Source of the DNA: Brachionus plicatilis
Lineage: Eukaryota > Rotifera > Eurotatoria > Ploima > Brachionidae
Assembly: GCA_010279815.1 (NCBI GenBank)
Contig: QEOQ01000395.1
Coordinates: 1 to 64,000 of the forward strand
DNA: 64,000 bases
Direction: 5' to 3'
A program made the translations under genes and the position numbers. Positions within the stretch are counted from its first letter, which is position 1, and each line of letters starts with the position of its first letter. Positions 32,264 to 44,109 of this stretch are shown here, piece by piece. The notes under the pieces were generated by a model, which saw only the letters and a list, made by a program, of their open reading frames with translations, was not told where the DNA came from and searched no databases.

Positions 32264-32640
32264 GAGGATAGATATAGGGAACTAAATGAAAATTACTTAA
32301 GCGATTCGATTCTGAATAAAGATCCATTAATTAATGATTTAATAAACGAATACAAACTATTTAAAAGAGATAGAATAAATAAACTTAAATTCGATACTTT
32401 TCTTGGTAACCTAAAAGTGTAGCAGTAAAAGGAAAAATAACTAAAAGAAACGATTACCTAATTTGTCTTATATTTTTTATTTTTTTTCTCTTCTATTTTA
32501 TTTTTTCAGTTCTTTTCTTTTTTTGATAATAATTTTATTTTATATTTCTTTTTTTTGTTTTTGGAAACATTTTATTTAAGCTTGGCAAAGGAGCGGAAGC
32601 TCGAGCCAATATTTATTTATTTATTTAAATAAAAACGTTT
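32264..32640 (+). pseudogene. Jockey/I-like LINE 3' end fragment
   Basis: A frame of 52 codons (32264-32422) reads RYRELNENYLSDSILN and PLINDLINEYKLFKRDRI to a stop. This is equivalent to the LSENYIRCGLKNSVPLVTRL end of the 32841 copy. A 3' untranslated segment with GGAGCGGAAGCTCGAGC and a (TTTA)n tail near 32611-32634 follow. Confidence 0.65.
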
Positions 32641-32840
32641 ATCCAGAAAAAAAAAGTCCATTTTTTTTATTTTGATCTAATAGAATAAAGAATTTAACCG
32701 ACAAAAATGGTTTCAAAATATCAATCCCATCCCATTCTATTATAATTGAAGCCCAAATAAACAATAAAAAAATCAGTCGTTTCTTATTGATATCTTACTA
32801 TTTCTTCTTTCTTTCCTGAACTGTTCGATACTTAAACACT

Positions 32841-33548
32841 TTGCACATGTCACCTAGGCTAGTACTATGGCTAGTAAAATGGAAAATGAATGTATCAGTG
32901 ACCAAATCCTCGTACACAATTTTCTCTAAAAGCAAAAAAAAAAGGAGAAATGAATACATTGATGAAATAAAGGAGATATGTAACTCAAGATTAAACTTAA
33001 TTAAAATATCATCAAACAAAAGTTGGGGACTTAGTCAGTACACTCTAAGTACACTTTATAAAACCCTAATCGGATCAATCATTGACCACTCATTTTCATG
33101 CTTAAATCTACTTTCAAATGAGTCTAATAAGAAACTTCAAATTATTCAAAATACAGCTATTCGTTCAATATTAAAACTGAAAATGGACACTCCGCTAGAA
33201 CAACTCCACCATCTTGCCTTGGATAAACTAAAAACTCTTAGGATAGACAGTCATCTTTTCGATCTCAGTGAGAACTATATTAGGTGTGGTCTAAAAAACT
33301 CAGTACCTCTGGTAACTAGACTAGTAAAAGAATATAAAGCTGTAATTAGTCCACCATTGCAACACCATTGTGTGGTTTATACCTCCTAATTGATGAATAT
33401 TTTCCTTACCTTGCTTAATACTTGAAAACTTCTTCAGTTCTGAACAACTAATTATTAACATTATTCAAAAGTCATGTATTCAAACTTTTTATTTTTCTGA
33501 AGGAGCTTGGCTCGATCAGAATTTACTTAATAAATACATAAATAAATA
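32841..33548 (+). pseudogene. Jockey/I-like LINE 3' fragment
   Basis: The open frame at 32841-33389 (about 182 codons) starts in reverse-transcriptase thumb sequence (WKMNVSVTKSSYTIFSK), followed by the C-terminal region with TLYKTLIGSIIDHSFSCLN and LHHLALDKLKTLRIDSH. The 3' untranslated part contains GAAGGAGCTTGGCTCGATC and ends in (AATA)n at about 33525-33548. It is 5' truncated upstream of the catalytic motifs. The ATG at 32841 is fortuitous. Confidence 0.75.
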
Positions 33549-34222
33549 AAATAATCACCTCTTACAATTTATCAATGTTAATTGTCTTTTTTTAAAATTG
33601 TATTTTAACTTATTTTAATTTTATCTTATTTTTTCTTTACATTTTTATTTTATTTTGTCTTGATTTTTATTTTTATTTTTTTTTAATCTGAAGGAGCTTT
33701 AGCTCGGCACATATAAAACAAATAAATAAATAATAAAATAACATTTTTCACAATACTGTATTTCGGTCATATATTTTATCCATTTTTCTCGGGTAATATT
33801 TTATGCTGAAAAAGAATATATATTTCCTCGAATCGAACTTAAACAATTTTTTTTTTTTTTTTGAATAACTAATGTAAAAAATAAATTATGTGAAAAAAAA
33901 AAAAAAAAAATGAAGAATTTCGCTTGTGATAACAAAGTAACAAAAGATTTTATACATTTAATTTTATAATTTTTTTTTTACAATTTAAATTACATCGCCA
34001 GAATTGGCGTTAATTGAATAAATAAATAAATAAAATAAATTTCCTCGAATCGAAATTTTCTTATTTATATACCGTACTTTCCTCCCTTATAGCTATAACC
34101 AGAAAAAATTCACAATTGAAGAATTTAATAATCCACTAAGGTCTTCAAAGCATTACATAAAAAATCAATTTTAAATCAAATACAAACCTTTTTTTACTAT
34201 TTTTTAAATAAATAAATAAAGT
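33549..34222. repeat. Further LINE 3' tails (33690-33735 and 33990-34035)
   Basis: CTGAAGGAGCTTTAGCTCGG followed by (AAATAAAT)n at about 33690-33735 is another 3' end of the same family. At about 33992-34030 AATTGGCGTTAATTGAATAA leads into another (AATA)n tail, and its inverse (CAATTAACGCCAAACGACG) is at 53436-53455. The rest is low complexity. Confidence 0.55.
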
Positions 34223-34925
34223 GTGTATGAAATGCTTCTTGACTTTTCGAATGCTTTTGATACAGTACCATATAAGCGCCTTCTTCTTAAGCTGCGAGGC
34301 TATGTGACGATTTCTTATGAAATAGAAGGCACTGTGATATTTTTGGTGATCAAGGGTCCTCAGCGGAGTCCCAAAAGGGTCTGTTATTTGTTCCATTCTA
34401 TTCATTTTGTACATAAATGACCTCTCAGATTGTGTATCTAATAAGATGGAGATGTATGCTGATGACTCAAAAGTCCTAGCCATTCTTAATCATGTTTATG
34501 AAAGAATGAAATTGCAGAAAGATTTGGAATCAGTTTCTGAATTGATAAAGAAATGGAGTATGGATTTGTGGATCAAAAGAATGAAATGTACTGCACTTCG
34601 AAAGACTGACTGAGAGACATGACTTTGAGAGGTACAGCTTATGAGACAAGATTGGCGAAAATAAGTGAAAGTAAAGTGAGAGGAGATCTGATTGAAATTT
34701 TTGAATTAGTAAACATACAAGAGAAGGTTAAACTAATCCGAGACCCAAGATCTTGCTGCGATATTATGAGGCAATAACATGATAGTTCAAAGAAAAAGCT
34801 TTCCTGTCAAGTCAAAAAATTATTTTGCAGCTGCTATGACTAGTAAAACTGGAATAGGTTGCCTGAGAGAGTAGTTTTATCCAAGTTTTTGACTTCAAAC
34901 TTAATTTTAATAAGTTTCAAATTTT
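34223..34925 (+). pseudogene. Decayed CR1/L2-like LINE reverse transcriptase
   Basis: Frames read LLDFSNAFDTVPYKRLLLKL (palm motif), then INDLSDCVSNK with MYADDSKVLAIL (catalytic ADD), then KKWSMDLWIKRMKC. After a gap in similarity comes the C-terminal WNRLPERVV block near 34850. Frames change at least three times and parts are missing. Related to the 3566 element. Confidence 0.7.
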
Positions 34926-35479
34926 TTAAATAATAACTTTTAGCTAGTTTCATTTTTATTTCTTTTCAAAAATGACATATAAGAGCTAAGCAATAATCAA
35001 AATAAGGTAGGATGAATGCAGAGCTGTTTAAGAGTCACAAGTCTTAAGTCAAGTCCAATTCTGGACTTTGGATCTTTTTTTAGACTTGTGACTTTTAAAA
35101 AGTTCTGAATAATTTTAACAAAAAAAACTGTACTTTGACATAAGTTGTCAAATACAAAAGTCTTTTTATATTAAATAATTTATTATTAATAGCAAGAGAC
35201 ATTCGGCAAACTAGTTTAGAATAATTTAGATTATGGTCAATCTTGAAACCTAAAAGACTGATATCGTTGACAGCTATTATGTTGTTCCCAGATTAATAAT
35301 CGTTTCAGAAACATCAATATTTCCATTAGTAAAAATTATATAAAAATTTTTCGACCAATTTGCATCAACCTTATTAAAAAACACCAGTTATTTAGAATAT
35401 TATCTAATACAATCGCTAAATTCTTGTCAGAATAACTCATATTTTTATTAATTCAAATTTTAAAAATCAGCTTTTTTTG
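34926..35479. other. AT-rich stretch with a hAT-like repeat end
   Basis: At about 35020-35110 the sequence CAGAGCTGTTTAAGAGTCAC then CAAGTCTTAAGTCAAGTCC is followed by complementary GACTTGTGACTTTT. It resembles 57795-57880. No gene. Confidence 0.4.
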
Positions 35480-35841
35480 TTAACACTAGAATCAATAAAA
35501 CGAGTCATTTGACTCGTTATGAAAAATAAAAAACCATGTATTTTATGTTCAAATTTATTTAAATTATTAAATTAATTGAATAAAAATAGTAAATTAATAA
35601 ATTTTAGTATTTTCTTAGGCCTTATAAAATATCCATGGTCAATCACACTTTTTACAAATATTCTCGTTTTTGAACAAAAATTTGTCGCTTTATAATTACC
35701 ACATAAACGAATTTGAACAAATTTTTTTTATTAGAATTTAGAAAGTTATTCTTATTTTTAATGCTGAAAAAAAATACTTAGATTTTAGCGGCTAAACACC
35801 GAAAAAGAGTCATTTTGACTCGTTGGTGCTTCTAGTGTTAA
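35480..35841. mobile_element. piggyBac-type MITE with TTAA target sites
   Basis: CACTAGAA at the left end (35484) and TTCTAGTG at the right end (35837) are each directly flanked by TTAA (35480-35483 and 35838-35841), the piggyBac hallmark. Just inside both ends lies an ACGAGTCATTTGACTCGTT-like palindrome. The 354-bp element has no coding capacity. Confidence 0.78.
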
Positions 35842-38800
35842 AATTATTTCTTTGTCAATTTTTTAATTTTTTATTTAAAAATAAATAAGAGCCTTTTTAC
35901 GTAAATTGTCGTAAAAATAAAATCAATCATTTTTTTTAATAGATTGAAAAAAATTTGCAAGGATGCTGCAGAAATAACTACAGACTAGTTAACAAATTAG
36001 AGAAATTTAAGTTTGTTAATCGCCAGCTAAAAAACAAAGATTGGATAACTTTCTGAGCTTACTTGGTTCTTTCTAAAATTTATTCAAGGAGATAAAAACT
36101 TAAAAAATAAATCTACGAAAAAATTTATGTTTAGGTGTTTGATATTTTCATTCAATATAAATTAAATAATTAAATGAAATATAAAAATATATTTTCTTTT
36201 TATCTAACTAAAACTTAACATTGAAGAGTATAAAACTGAAAGCTTTTCGCTTCGACAACTAACAAGAAAAAAGTTCTTTTAACTTTAATGAAATGAATTT
36301 TGCAAAATTTATAAAGAAAATATTGAATCGATTTTTAAGAAAAACTAACAATACATAAATATTCAGTTTTATGATCATTGACGGATAAGTAAATAGACAA
36401 GAGTTTGGTTAAGCGACAAAGTATCGGAAAACCCATCAAATGATCAGAATCGCACGAATGCGAACATCATAATTAAGTGTCTATTAATCAGTCAAAAAAA
36501 TTTGATATTTAAAACCTTTTTTTTTTATTTTTTTTAAGGTTGAATTTCTTTTATCATCTGATTATCTGTAAATGAAAATTTAATTTATTGTTAAAAAAAC
36601 AAAAATTTTATCAACAATTATAAATACACATAGACTGGCTGAATAATTGCGGGTTATTTTTTTTTAGTTTGTTTGAATATTAATTTGAATAATAGAGCCT
36701 ACGGAGTGAAGACAGAAAAAGAAGAAACTTTTATTTTCATGCTCGCATGGTATCAAGTAATAAAAAAAAAATTCTTTGTTGTAGTTCTCAAAATAACTAC
36801 ATCATCTTCTCACTTAAAGAACAGTTTATTTTTATTCAGAATATTACATATGCATGTTTAGTTTATTGTATAAAAGTTTGTTGAAATTTTAGCACATGTT
36901 TTATTATTACTTGTTATTACTTATTACTTATTATTTTTTGTAGTTCTTTTTTTTGCTATCTTTTTCTTTATTAATTGTATCTTTCTTTAGGCTAGAAACG
37001 GCCAAAAACTTAATTTAAATAAAATATCTATTAAGAAGAATTTCTTTTATTTATTTTAAATATTTAAAGTATTAACTGCTAAGTGCCGAAAAAGTAGGTT
37101 TATTACATCTTGTTAAAAAAAGGCATAGTCCATAAAATTATTTTTTCTTATTTTAAAAAGCCAAAAAAATTAAATTAAAATTTTTTTGATTTTTTTTTCT
37201 ATTTTCCTCTTTTTCGTCCTGAGTATAATTAAGTTTAAAAAGATAAACTAGAAAAGGAAATGAGCGCCTCCCCTACTGTTTGCTTGCATAGATAAGCGAC
37301 AAATTATTATTTAAAAATTAAATTATAACAGAATAATTTTCTCAAAAAAATTAATTTTTAAAATTTTGTTTTTTAAGAATAAATCTAACAAGAAAATTTA
37401 ATTCAGTTGTTCTTTCTTTAAAGTTTTCTATACAATATTCTATCGATCTATATCACAAATTCCATTTTGGCTGATTTTCTTATTATCAAGCGTAATTTCT
37501 CTAATTTTTCCGTCTTTTACTTCTTTATTTAATGACTCACAAGAAAATGGGCCTTTTAACTTTGTTTTCATTGTTTTAGAGAAGTTTAGACGGAAATTTC
37601 AATGAGTCTCTTGGTAAAAATTAGTTTATTTTTTCTTATTTTTGAACCAGCTGGTTCTAATAAACAATTTTTTCGGTAAACTTTAATTTAACATAAATTT
37701 AGAATCATTGTATGTCAATAAATTATTTTATGTAACAATAGGTGTCAAATACACTCCTTTAAATACATTTAAATTAAATTATGTATTTTTTAAGTATTCT
37801 TTAAAAAAATTCACAGTTAAATTTTCGTTTCCTTAAATCGAAAATTTAAATATTTCATCAATTTACGGTTTAAATAGAATAGGTTTAACTTAATTCGTAA
37901 CGGGTTTTTTTCTGGTCCGATCTATTTCAGACTTAAAAATTTTGAATGTGTTGAAATTTTAAGTACAAGAATTAACAAGAAGAAAGGAAAAAATGCTTCT
38001 TAAAAAATAAATTTAAAAATTGAATATTCAAAAATAAGATAATTTTTTTTTAACTTTTTGTAATACACTCATATATTCATATATTAATAATAAAAATAAA
38101 AACAAAAAATAAATTTGAAATAATCTCTTTGAATTGAACCAAAAAAAATTAAAGCAAACAAAAATATTTAAAAAATTGAAAAAAAAATGGAAAATTTTGA
38201 AAGATTCAATCATGAAATTAAAAAAAGTCAAAAAAACTTAAAATTTTGTACGGTTTGTATCAGCAATCAATACATCCTTCTAATAAAAAATCTACTTATC
38301 TTTTGCCTTGTTTACGTTTAACAAATTTGTTAAAATGTTAGACCTTTTTTTAGAAATAATTGTTTATAATTGAAGTAAAATTGTTTTTCAATTTAAAAAA
38401 AAATTATGCTATTTTGAAGTAAATAATCAATATTTAATTTAGTAAAATTTAAATACTTTTAATAAATGATTAAACTTTTTATTTAATTTTTTATTAAAGA
38501 TTACATTTTTTAATTTTTAAAACATATTTATTTTTTTTCTAATTTATCTTTAATTAATTGTTCTTAGATCCTTATTTAAAAATTTAAAATAAGATAAAAA
38601 ATAAACTTATGTATGATAAATTTTAATTATTTATTACCATAAAAAATTATTAAAAAATACCTTTTTTAATCTAATATTTAATTTTCAATTTTAGAAACAG
38701 CTAAAAACCATTTTATACTAATACTTTAAAAGTTTAATCTTATTTTTAAATATCCATTATAATAAAAAAATCTTGCCAGTCGAAATTAAATGAAATTTTT

Positions 38801-39879
38801 ATTCCCAAGTGGAAAATTGAGTTTAAAAAACAATAAAATAAAAAACACATTTAAAGAATGGCTGCTGAGAATCAGAAAATTTAATTAAAGAGAAGAATAG
38901 AAAACAAAATTTAATAGTCGCTTAGGTAGTAAAATTTATTAATCTCATTAGTAACATCTGCAAAGAGAAATATGATTAGATATTTACAAAAACAAAAATC
39001 TTCTAAAATATTTTGCGCACTGAAGTTCCAGTCGACTAGCTTTTATTTGAACCATCAACTGAATTCTAAGACAAAGTTTTTTTTTTATTTGAATTTTTTT
39101 TGTGTAAATTTTTAATTAATATTTAAAATTTAAATCTTAATAAAATTAATAGAACTACTGATCTGAATTAAAAATTAAGTTGTATTTACATAAATGAAAG
39201 CTATTACTCATTCTTTCGGATAGGGTTTGTGAAGAATTATGCATTTCGTTAAAAATAAAATCGAAAATAATGACATTGAATATTTGAGGAAAAACTAAAT
39301 CCAACTAATAAAAAAATTTCTAAAATAATGATTAAATCAATGCTTTTCGTGATAATTTATTTATTATGAATTTGATTTTAAAGCACAATACAATAGATAA
39401 AAATCTTTTATCTTAAATAATCTTTTATAAATAAATTAATTTAAGTTTTATCAACATTTTTTAAAAAAACTTAAAACTTAGTGAAAACTCCCAGTTTAAT
39501 CAGAACTTTTAAGTCTTCATGTAATGAAACATCAAAAAGACTAAACAAATTGTTTGAGCAAAAAATTTTGATTAAAAATGACTTAAAGCAATTCTGATGC
39601 ATTTTTCGAAACCATAAAATGTCTAATTTTAATTAAAATATCCTTTAAATCTAAAAGGATAAAAAATTACCGGTTTTCCTTTTTATCAATTTTTCAAAAA
39701 ATCTAATATTTTTTAAATTTTCCAGCTTCATTTTTCAAATCTAATTTTTTATCTGATCTAAGTAAATTTTTAATTTTTTTACCATTAAAAATTGCAATAA
39801 ATCTAATTAAAAAAGTAAATTATTGAATTTCTCAGATATTGTTTATTATTCTTTCATCAAAGTTAAATAGATGCAAAAT
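35842..39879. other. 4-kb AT-rich gene desert
   Basis: No coding region, RNA gene or clear transposon recognised. Short open frames at 36673-36861 and 38028-38231 are poor in protein-like features (runs of Phe, Lys, Leu, Asn). Confidence 0.5.
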
Positions 39880-39998
39880 TTAATGACTAGGCCTTCTAAA
39901 TATGTTTCCTGTTATTGTGTCGAAAAGAAAGTCGAAGTCATTTTCATATTTGAATCCCATTTCATAAATGGAATAAACGGATCTAATATTTTCAGCAA
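39880..39998 (-). CDS. Possible terminal exon of an unidentified gene
   Basis: Follows a strong acceptor (long T tract, TTTTTTTTGCTTAG) on the minus strand. It reads 38 protein-like codons, including RSVYSIYEMGFKYENDFDFL then FDTITGNIF, to TAA. Codon composition is clearly less AT-biased than the flanks. A possible upstream exon frame (EPEAKLVIIKDEDRPKK) lies near 40120-40185 but no phase-consistent junction was established. No family recognised. Confidence 0.4.
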
Positions 39999-40469
39999 CT
40001 AAGCAAAAAAAATAATAAAATGAAAATAGATAATAAAAATCATATTTATTTTTTGAGCAAATAATTGATATCCTGATTCAAAAATAAAATTATTGAATAT
40101 AAATAGAATATAAAAATATAGCTTTTTAGATCATCATTGATTTGTTTTTTAGGCCTATCTTCATCTTTTATTATTACAAGTTTTGCTTCTGGTTCGAGTA
40201 TTCATACCCTTACGTAATTTTACGTAATATTACACACGTTTAAGTAAGTTTTTCCGAAAATGCTTACGGCCTAAAAAGCATTACATTTGATTACTTTTTT
40301 TAACACCATTTTACGCAAAAGGTAAACACCTTTTGACAACAAAAAATCTGCTTTCTACAGCCAAAAAAAAATTCCTGATCAAAAGTACACAATTTTTGAA
40401 AAATGAATAAATTTATTTATAAATCAAAAAAAAAATGAGTCTATTATTTAACCTTTACAGTATTTTAAA

Positions 40470-40628
40470 CTATTTTCTAGACTTTGGAGGTCTTCCTCTC
40501 TTTTTAGGCTTTTCTTTCTCAATTGCTGTTTTCAATTTTTTTGATCTACCTCGCTTGTTCTCTTTGGCAACTTCAACTCCAGTCTCAACATCTATTTCAT
40601 CCTCAACTAACTCGTCCTCATCTTTATT
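40470..40628 (-). pseudogene. AT-hook exon within an inverted-repeat element
   Basis: 52 codons bounded upstream by an acceptor-like TATATAG and ending at TAG. An acidic head (KDEDELVEDEIDVE) is followed by a strongly basic tail ending KPKKRGRPPKSRK, a textbook AT-hook (core RGRPP) for minor-groove binding of AT-rich DNA. There is no in-frame ATG, so it reads as a last exon. It sits between the inverted repeats at 40331-40365 and 40686-40720. Possibly the C-terminal exon of a transposon protein, or a captured host exon. Confidence 0.5.
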
Positions 40629-40867
40629 CTATATAGATTATCACAACCCAAATTTTTTTTTAAGGTTTAGTTGTGATAATCTTTTTTTGGGTGTAGAAAG
40701 CAGATTTTTTGTTGCCAAAACCCGACATCCAACGAAAAATTATACTATTAAATGTAATAGCATGTAATTTTCTGTCATATTTTATAAATTAATGTAAATA
40801 TTAGTAAAGTATCCATATTTTTTTTTGCAAAAAGATGTTTTTAAAAATAACAAAACACTTTTTGCAA

Positions 40868-41062
40868 TTAAAAATGATTTGGAAAGTGAAACAATAAATC
40901 TTTTGTATTAATAAATAAAAAATTAAAAAACAATTTTATTTTTTTTATTTTGAAAATTGTAATATATTTAAAAATCAAATCATTTTTTTTGGCTGACTTT
41001 TCTGTTATTAGGCATCTTTCTGCTTTTTTCCAGCATTCTTTCAAAAATTTGTCCATAGGCAT
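40868..41062 (-). pseudogene. Short frame resembling a transposase-derived segment
   Basis: Reads MDKFLKECWKKAERCL near its start. The LKECWKKA pattern is reminiscent of the segment near the C-terminus of pogo/Tigger-type transposases, but the match is brief. The rest overlaps the 85-bp duplicated sequence. Weak call. Confidence 0.25.
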
Positions 41063-41420
41063 CAGTTTAGCTAACTCATCTATATTACAATTTAGTAATT
41101 AAAAGAATAAAATTTTTTTATAAACCAACCGCCTCTTATACAGTATGTTGCAATAGTTTAGAAATTTTTTCATTACAAAATTTAAAACAAAACACTTTAT
41201 GAAATTAAAAATGATTCGGAAAGTGAAACAATAAATCTTTTGTATTAATAAATAAAAAATAAAAAAACGATTTTATTACGTAAAATTTCGTAAGATTATG
41301 GTTTCTTACATTTTCTTACTTACAATAAATAATGTAATATTATGTAAGCTTAGATTTTCTGACGGTAAATTACGTAAAATAATTTAATCTTACCCATTAT
41401 ACAGTTTTACTTAAACCAAT

Positions 41421-42679
41421 TAATGTAATTGAAATAAAGAAAAAAATTTAAGCTAGCGATTAAGTAAATTTAAATAATTTTTTGAGATATTTTTTCCATT
41501 ATCGTTTTTATTTATTTTCAAATTATTCTTATTTGGGAAAAATCAGAACTTTTATTAAAAAGTCATTAAAAATTCTTTATTTTACTTAGTCGAAAGTTGT
41601 TTTAAAAAAAAATGGAAAACAACTTTTTAAAAAAATTTAAATTATATTTTTAGGTTGAATTCATATAAGTTAAAGACAAAAATATTTTATTTAATTCTAT
41701 TGCACAGTCATCAACCAAGAATAAATATTTCGATAAATTTTAGTTCGAAACTCGGTTTAATTATTAATCTTTATTTTTTTTCAGAATTGCCAAATCTGGC
41801 AAAATTTTTTTGAATAAATTTAATTATTTCACTAGTCTAATAACTATGAAAATTATGAAAAAAAAATCATTAATTTTTAATCTGCTGTTAAAATTTTATT
41901 AATTAAATCTTAATCAACCATGAACATGTGAATATTATTAAGTTACAAAAATATCAGAAAAAATATTTTAATTCAAAAAGAAAATGAAGTAAGAGATCAA
42001 TTTAAAGAATTATACGATAAATTTGATTTATATAAAAATTTTAAGTGCAATGAACAAATCAAATGTTTTGATGAAAAAGATCTAAATTTATTTATTTATT
42101 TATTTTAGTAGATAAGTTAAGATATTCTCAGTTAATTAAGAAAAAAACACTTTAGATGATTTTATTAAATTTTAAATAAAATTTATTCTAATTTTAAATT
42201 CGCATTTTTTATTAAAAAATTTTTAGTTTTTTTTAATCTGAATTTTAATTTTTTAACTTAAAAACTTAAGAAATAATGAAAAAATTAATCACTTTTTATA
42301 ATATATTAAAAAAAAAAAAATGAAAATAAAATTTATTATTTTAAAAATTTTTTTGGAATTGTTTGAATGGAGCAGAATTTCACAATGAGGAGGTATGATA
42401 TCCAATTTGTTTTGAGTATAATAAAAACGATTAATATTCTTTAAAATATCATTTATCCATTTATCTAATTACAAAAATTTAACTTTATCTAACAAAGTGA
42501 GAATATAATTTTTTTGAACCGAACTAACAACAAAATAAACAATGATTTGAAAAACATTTTAACAACAAACTACCAAACAAAAAAAATCTAAATTATTTTT
42601 AAAAAAAATAATTTAAAAATTTTTAACTAAAGCTATATTTAATTTGGCAATGAGTTAATTTGTTTTGTGCAGTTCAAAT
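41421..42679. other. AT-rich 3' flank of the chitin-binding gene
   Basis: No gene seen. Confidence 0.5.
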
Positions 42680-44050
42680 TTACAACTGATTGAATTTTTG
42701 GTTTATTTTACACAAAACTGGATTTAAACTATAATCAATGGCAGAAATTTCTGCTGCTGAATTCAACGAGCCAAAAATTTTTTTGTCACACTTTAGTTTA
42801 CATGGCCATTCACATTGCTTGGTTGCATCGTTCCACCATAGGTCATATGAATTCGAGCCTTTGGAACATAAAAAATCTTTTCTAAAACCTTTCACACACA
42901 CATGAAATAAATTGCAATAGAGTGGATTTGGAACAAATGTACCATCAGTGGCACCTTGACAAAAATTCTCTGTATCTGGCATTCTATTGAAATCATTTGA
43001 ATTATTTTCAAAAAAATATTCTAACTTGGTTTGACTTATCGTGCCACTTTTTGCATCATCACTGACCGAATTGTACAAATCACTTTTTTCTGTATTTTTT
43101 TGTCCATATACTTGTAGAAAACTCCACGCATATTTTCTGCTTGTTGGATTCCTCATTTTTGCTTTTGGACACGAATCATAGACCATCTGAGCTTCGCTAG
43201 GGCTCTCCCTCACTGAACCATCATCAATCAAGATTCCGCCCGGACTCGCGCATGGTCTTCCAGTGTCACATGGCCATTCACACTGAGCCTCAGACTGAGA
43301 AATATATCTAGATGAACTGTGCTCCATCCACCACAATCTTCCTCCTGATTGCATTTTTGCACACAAAAATTCAAATTTATTTTTATTAAAACATCTATAG
43401 TACACATTGCACCACCTGCTAGAATAAAATCCGTCCGGTTTGTTTGAACAGGAAAAAATATCATTGCCTATCACAAATTGTCTCCACGAATACACTGGCT
43501 CTAGAGGTTCAATTGAATTGGTTTCTTTTGAAGTTGATTGAGAAGCTTCAAGTGTTGAGGAACCATTACAATTTTTGCATTCATTTCCATTTTTAATAAA
43601 AGGTCCAAATCCATTACCAAATTGATTATTTGCTTTAACTACTGGTGCATAGTACTTTCCAGACAAGCAGCCTGAATGATTTTTGCTCGAAAACTCACAT
43701 TTCTGAGTATTTTCATCATAATAAAATGGTTCTCCATTGTGAGCACAAACATAGGTTTTTTGCTGCTTACCAAATACGCATGCATGGTAAATGTCACAAT
43801 ACTGGTTATCTTTGTTTGGTCCAGTTGGTTTGTTTGAACAATCAAAGTAAATGCCAGTGATTGTTTGTTCGTTCAAGGTGGGAACAAATTGTGGTCTCAA
43901 ATTTTCAAGCCTAATTCCATTCCTAGCAATTCCTTCATGTCTAACTATTCTGTTATTTTTCCACCAGAAGTCTTGACTAGCCGTGGCACCAAAACAAGTC
44001 ATGGTTAAACACGCCACTAATTTCGTCAAGTAGCAATTAAAAATTAGCAT
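42680..44050 (-). CDS. Secreted protein with three type-2 chitin-binding (peritrophin-A) domains
   Basis: A single-exon ORF of 456 codons from a genuine ATG. Residues 1-24 form a signal peptide (cleavage plausible after GATA), so the protein is extracellular. Three CBM14-type domains, each with the six-cysteine pattern, follow: C71/C85/C91/C102/C118/C128; C201/C214/C220/C230/C257 with C261 or C267; and C364/C379/C385/C395/C413 with C417 or C421. Each has the aromatic YCDIYHAC / WCNVYYRC / YCNLFHVC core that packs on chitin. Domains 2 and 3 share a longer last loop ending QCEWPC. Linkers are Asn/Ser-rich. Such proteins line peritrophic membranes, cuticles, egg shells or mouthparts; which applies here cannot be told. 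Confidence 0.88.
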   Translation of the reverse strand: MLIFNCYLTKLVACLTMTCFGATASQDFWWKNNRIVRHEGIARNGIRLENLRPQFVPTLNEQTITGIYFDCSNKPTGPNKDNQYCDIYHACVFGKQQKTYVCAHNGEPFYYDENTQKCEFSSKNHSGCLSGKYYAPVVKANNQFGNGFGPFIKNGNECKNCNGSSTLEASQSTSKETNSIEPLEPVYSWRQFVIGNDIFSCSNKPDGFYSSRWCNVYYRCFNKNKFEFLCAKMQSGGRLWWMEHSSSRYISQSEAQCEWPCDTGRPCASPGGILIDDGSVRESPSEAQMVYDSCPKAKMRNPTSRKYAWSFLQVYGQKNTEKSDLYNSVSDDAKSGTISQTKLEYFFENNSNDFNRMPDTENFCQGATDGTFVPNPLYCNLFHVCVKGFRKDFLCSKGSNSYDLWWNDATKQCEWPCKLKCDKKIFGSLNSAAEISAIDYSLNPVLCKINQKFNQL

Positions 44051-44098
44051 TCTTTTTTTTATTGTTTCCTAAATCTAGTATATAAAAAAAGCTTTCAG

Positions 44099-44106
44099 TT
44101 TATATA
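44099..44106 (-). promoter_or_regulatory. TATA box of the chitin-binding gene
   Basis: Minus-strand GTATATAAAC (core TATATAAA) about 50 bases upstream of the ATG, leaving room for a short leader. Better than background because it lies in the less A/T-monotonous block AGCTTTAGTATATAAACTGA. Confidence 0.5.
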
Positions 44107-44109
44107 CTA

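Larger units (their letters stand above)
40205..41420. repeat. TTACGTAA-rich composite repeat region
   Basis: TTACGTAATTTTACGTAATA at 40211-40230 and related TTACGTAA motifs at 41276-41400 bracket the region like subterminal repeats. Inside are an inverted pair at about 40331-40365 / 40686-40720 (AAAAAATCTGCTTTCTACA and inverse), a 12-bp hairpin GATTATCACAAC/GTTGTGATAATC (40637-40682), and an 85-bp direct duplication at 40850-40940 / 41188-41275. It is probably a decayed DNA transposon with internal rearrangement. Confidence 0.5.

Noticed and set aside
31735..32640. A single 5'-inverted (twin-primed) LINE
   Set aside because: The minus-strand and plus-strand parts both contain the same C-terminal segment, so they overlap in content and must be two insertions.
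38028..38231. 67-codon minus-strand ORF
   Set aside because: Phe/Leu/Ile runs from T-rich sequence; typical chance frame in AT-rich DNA.
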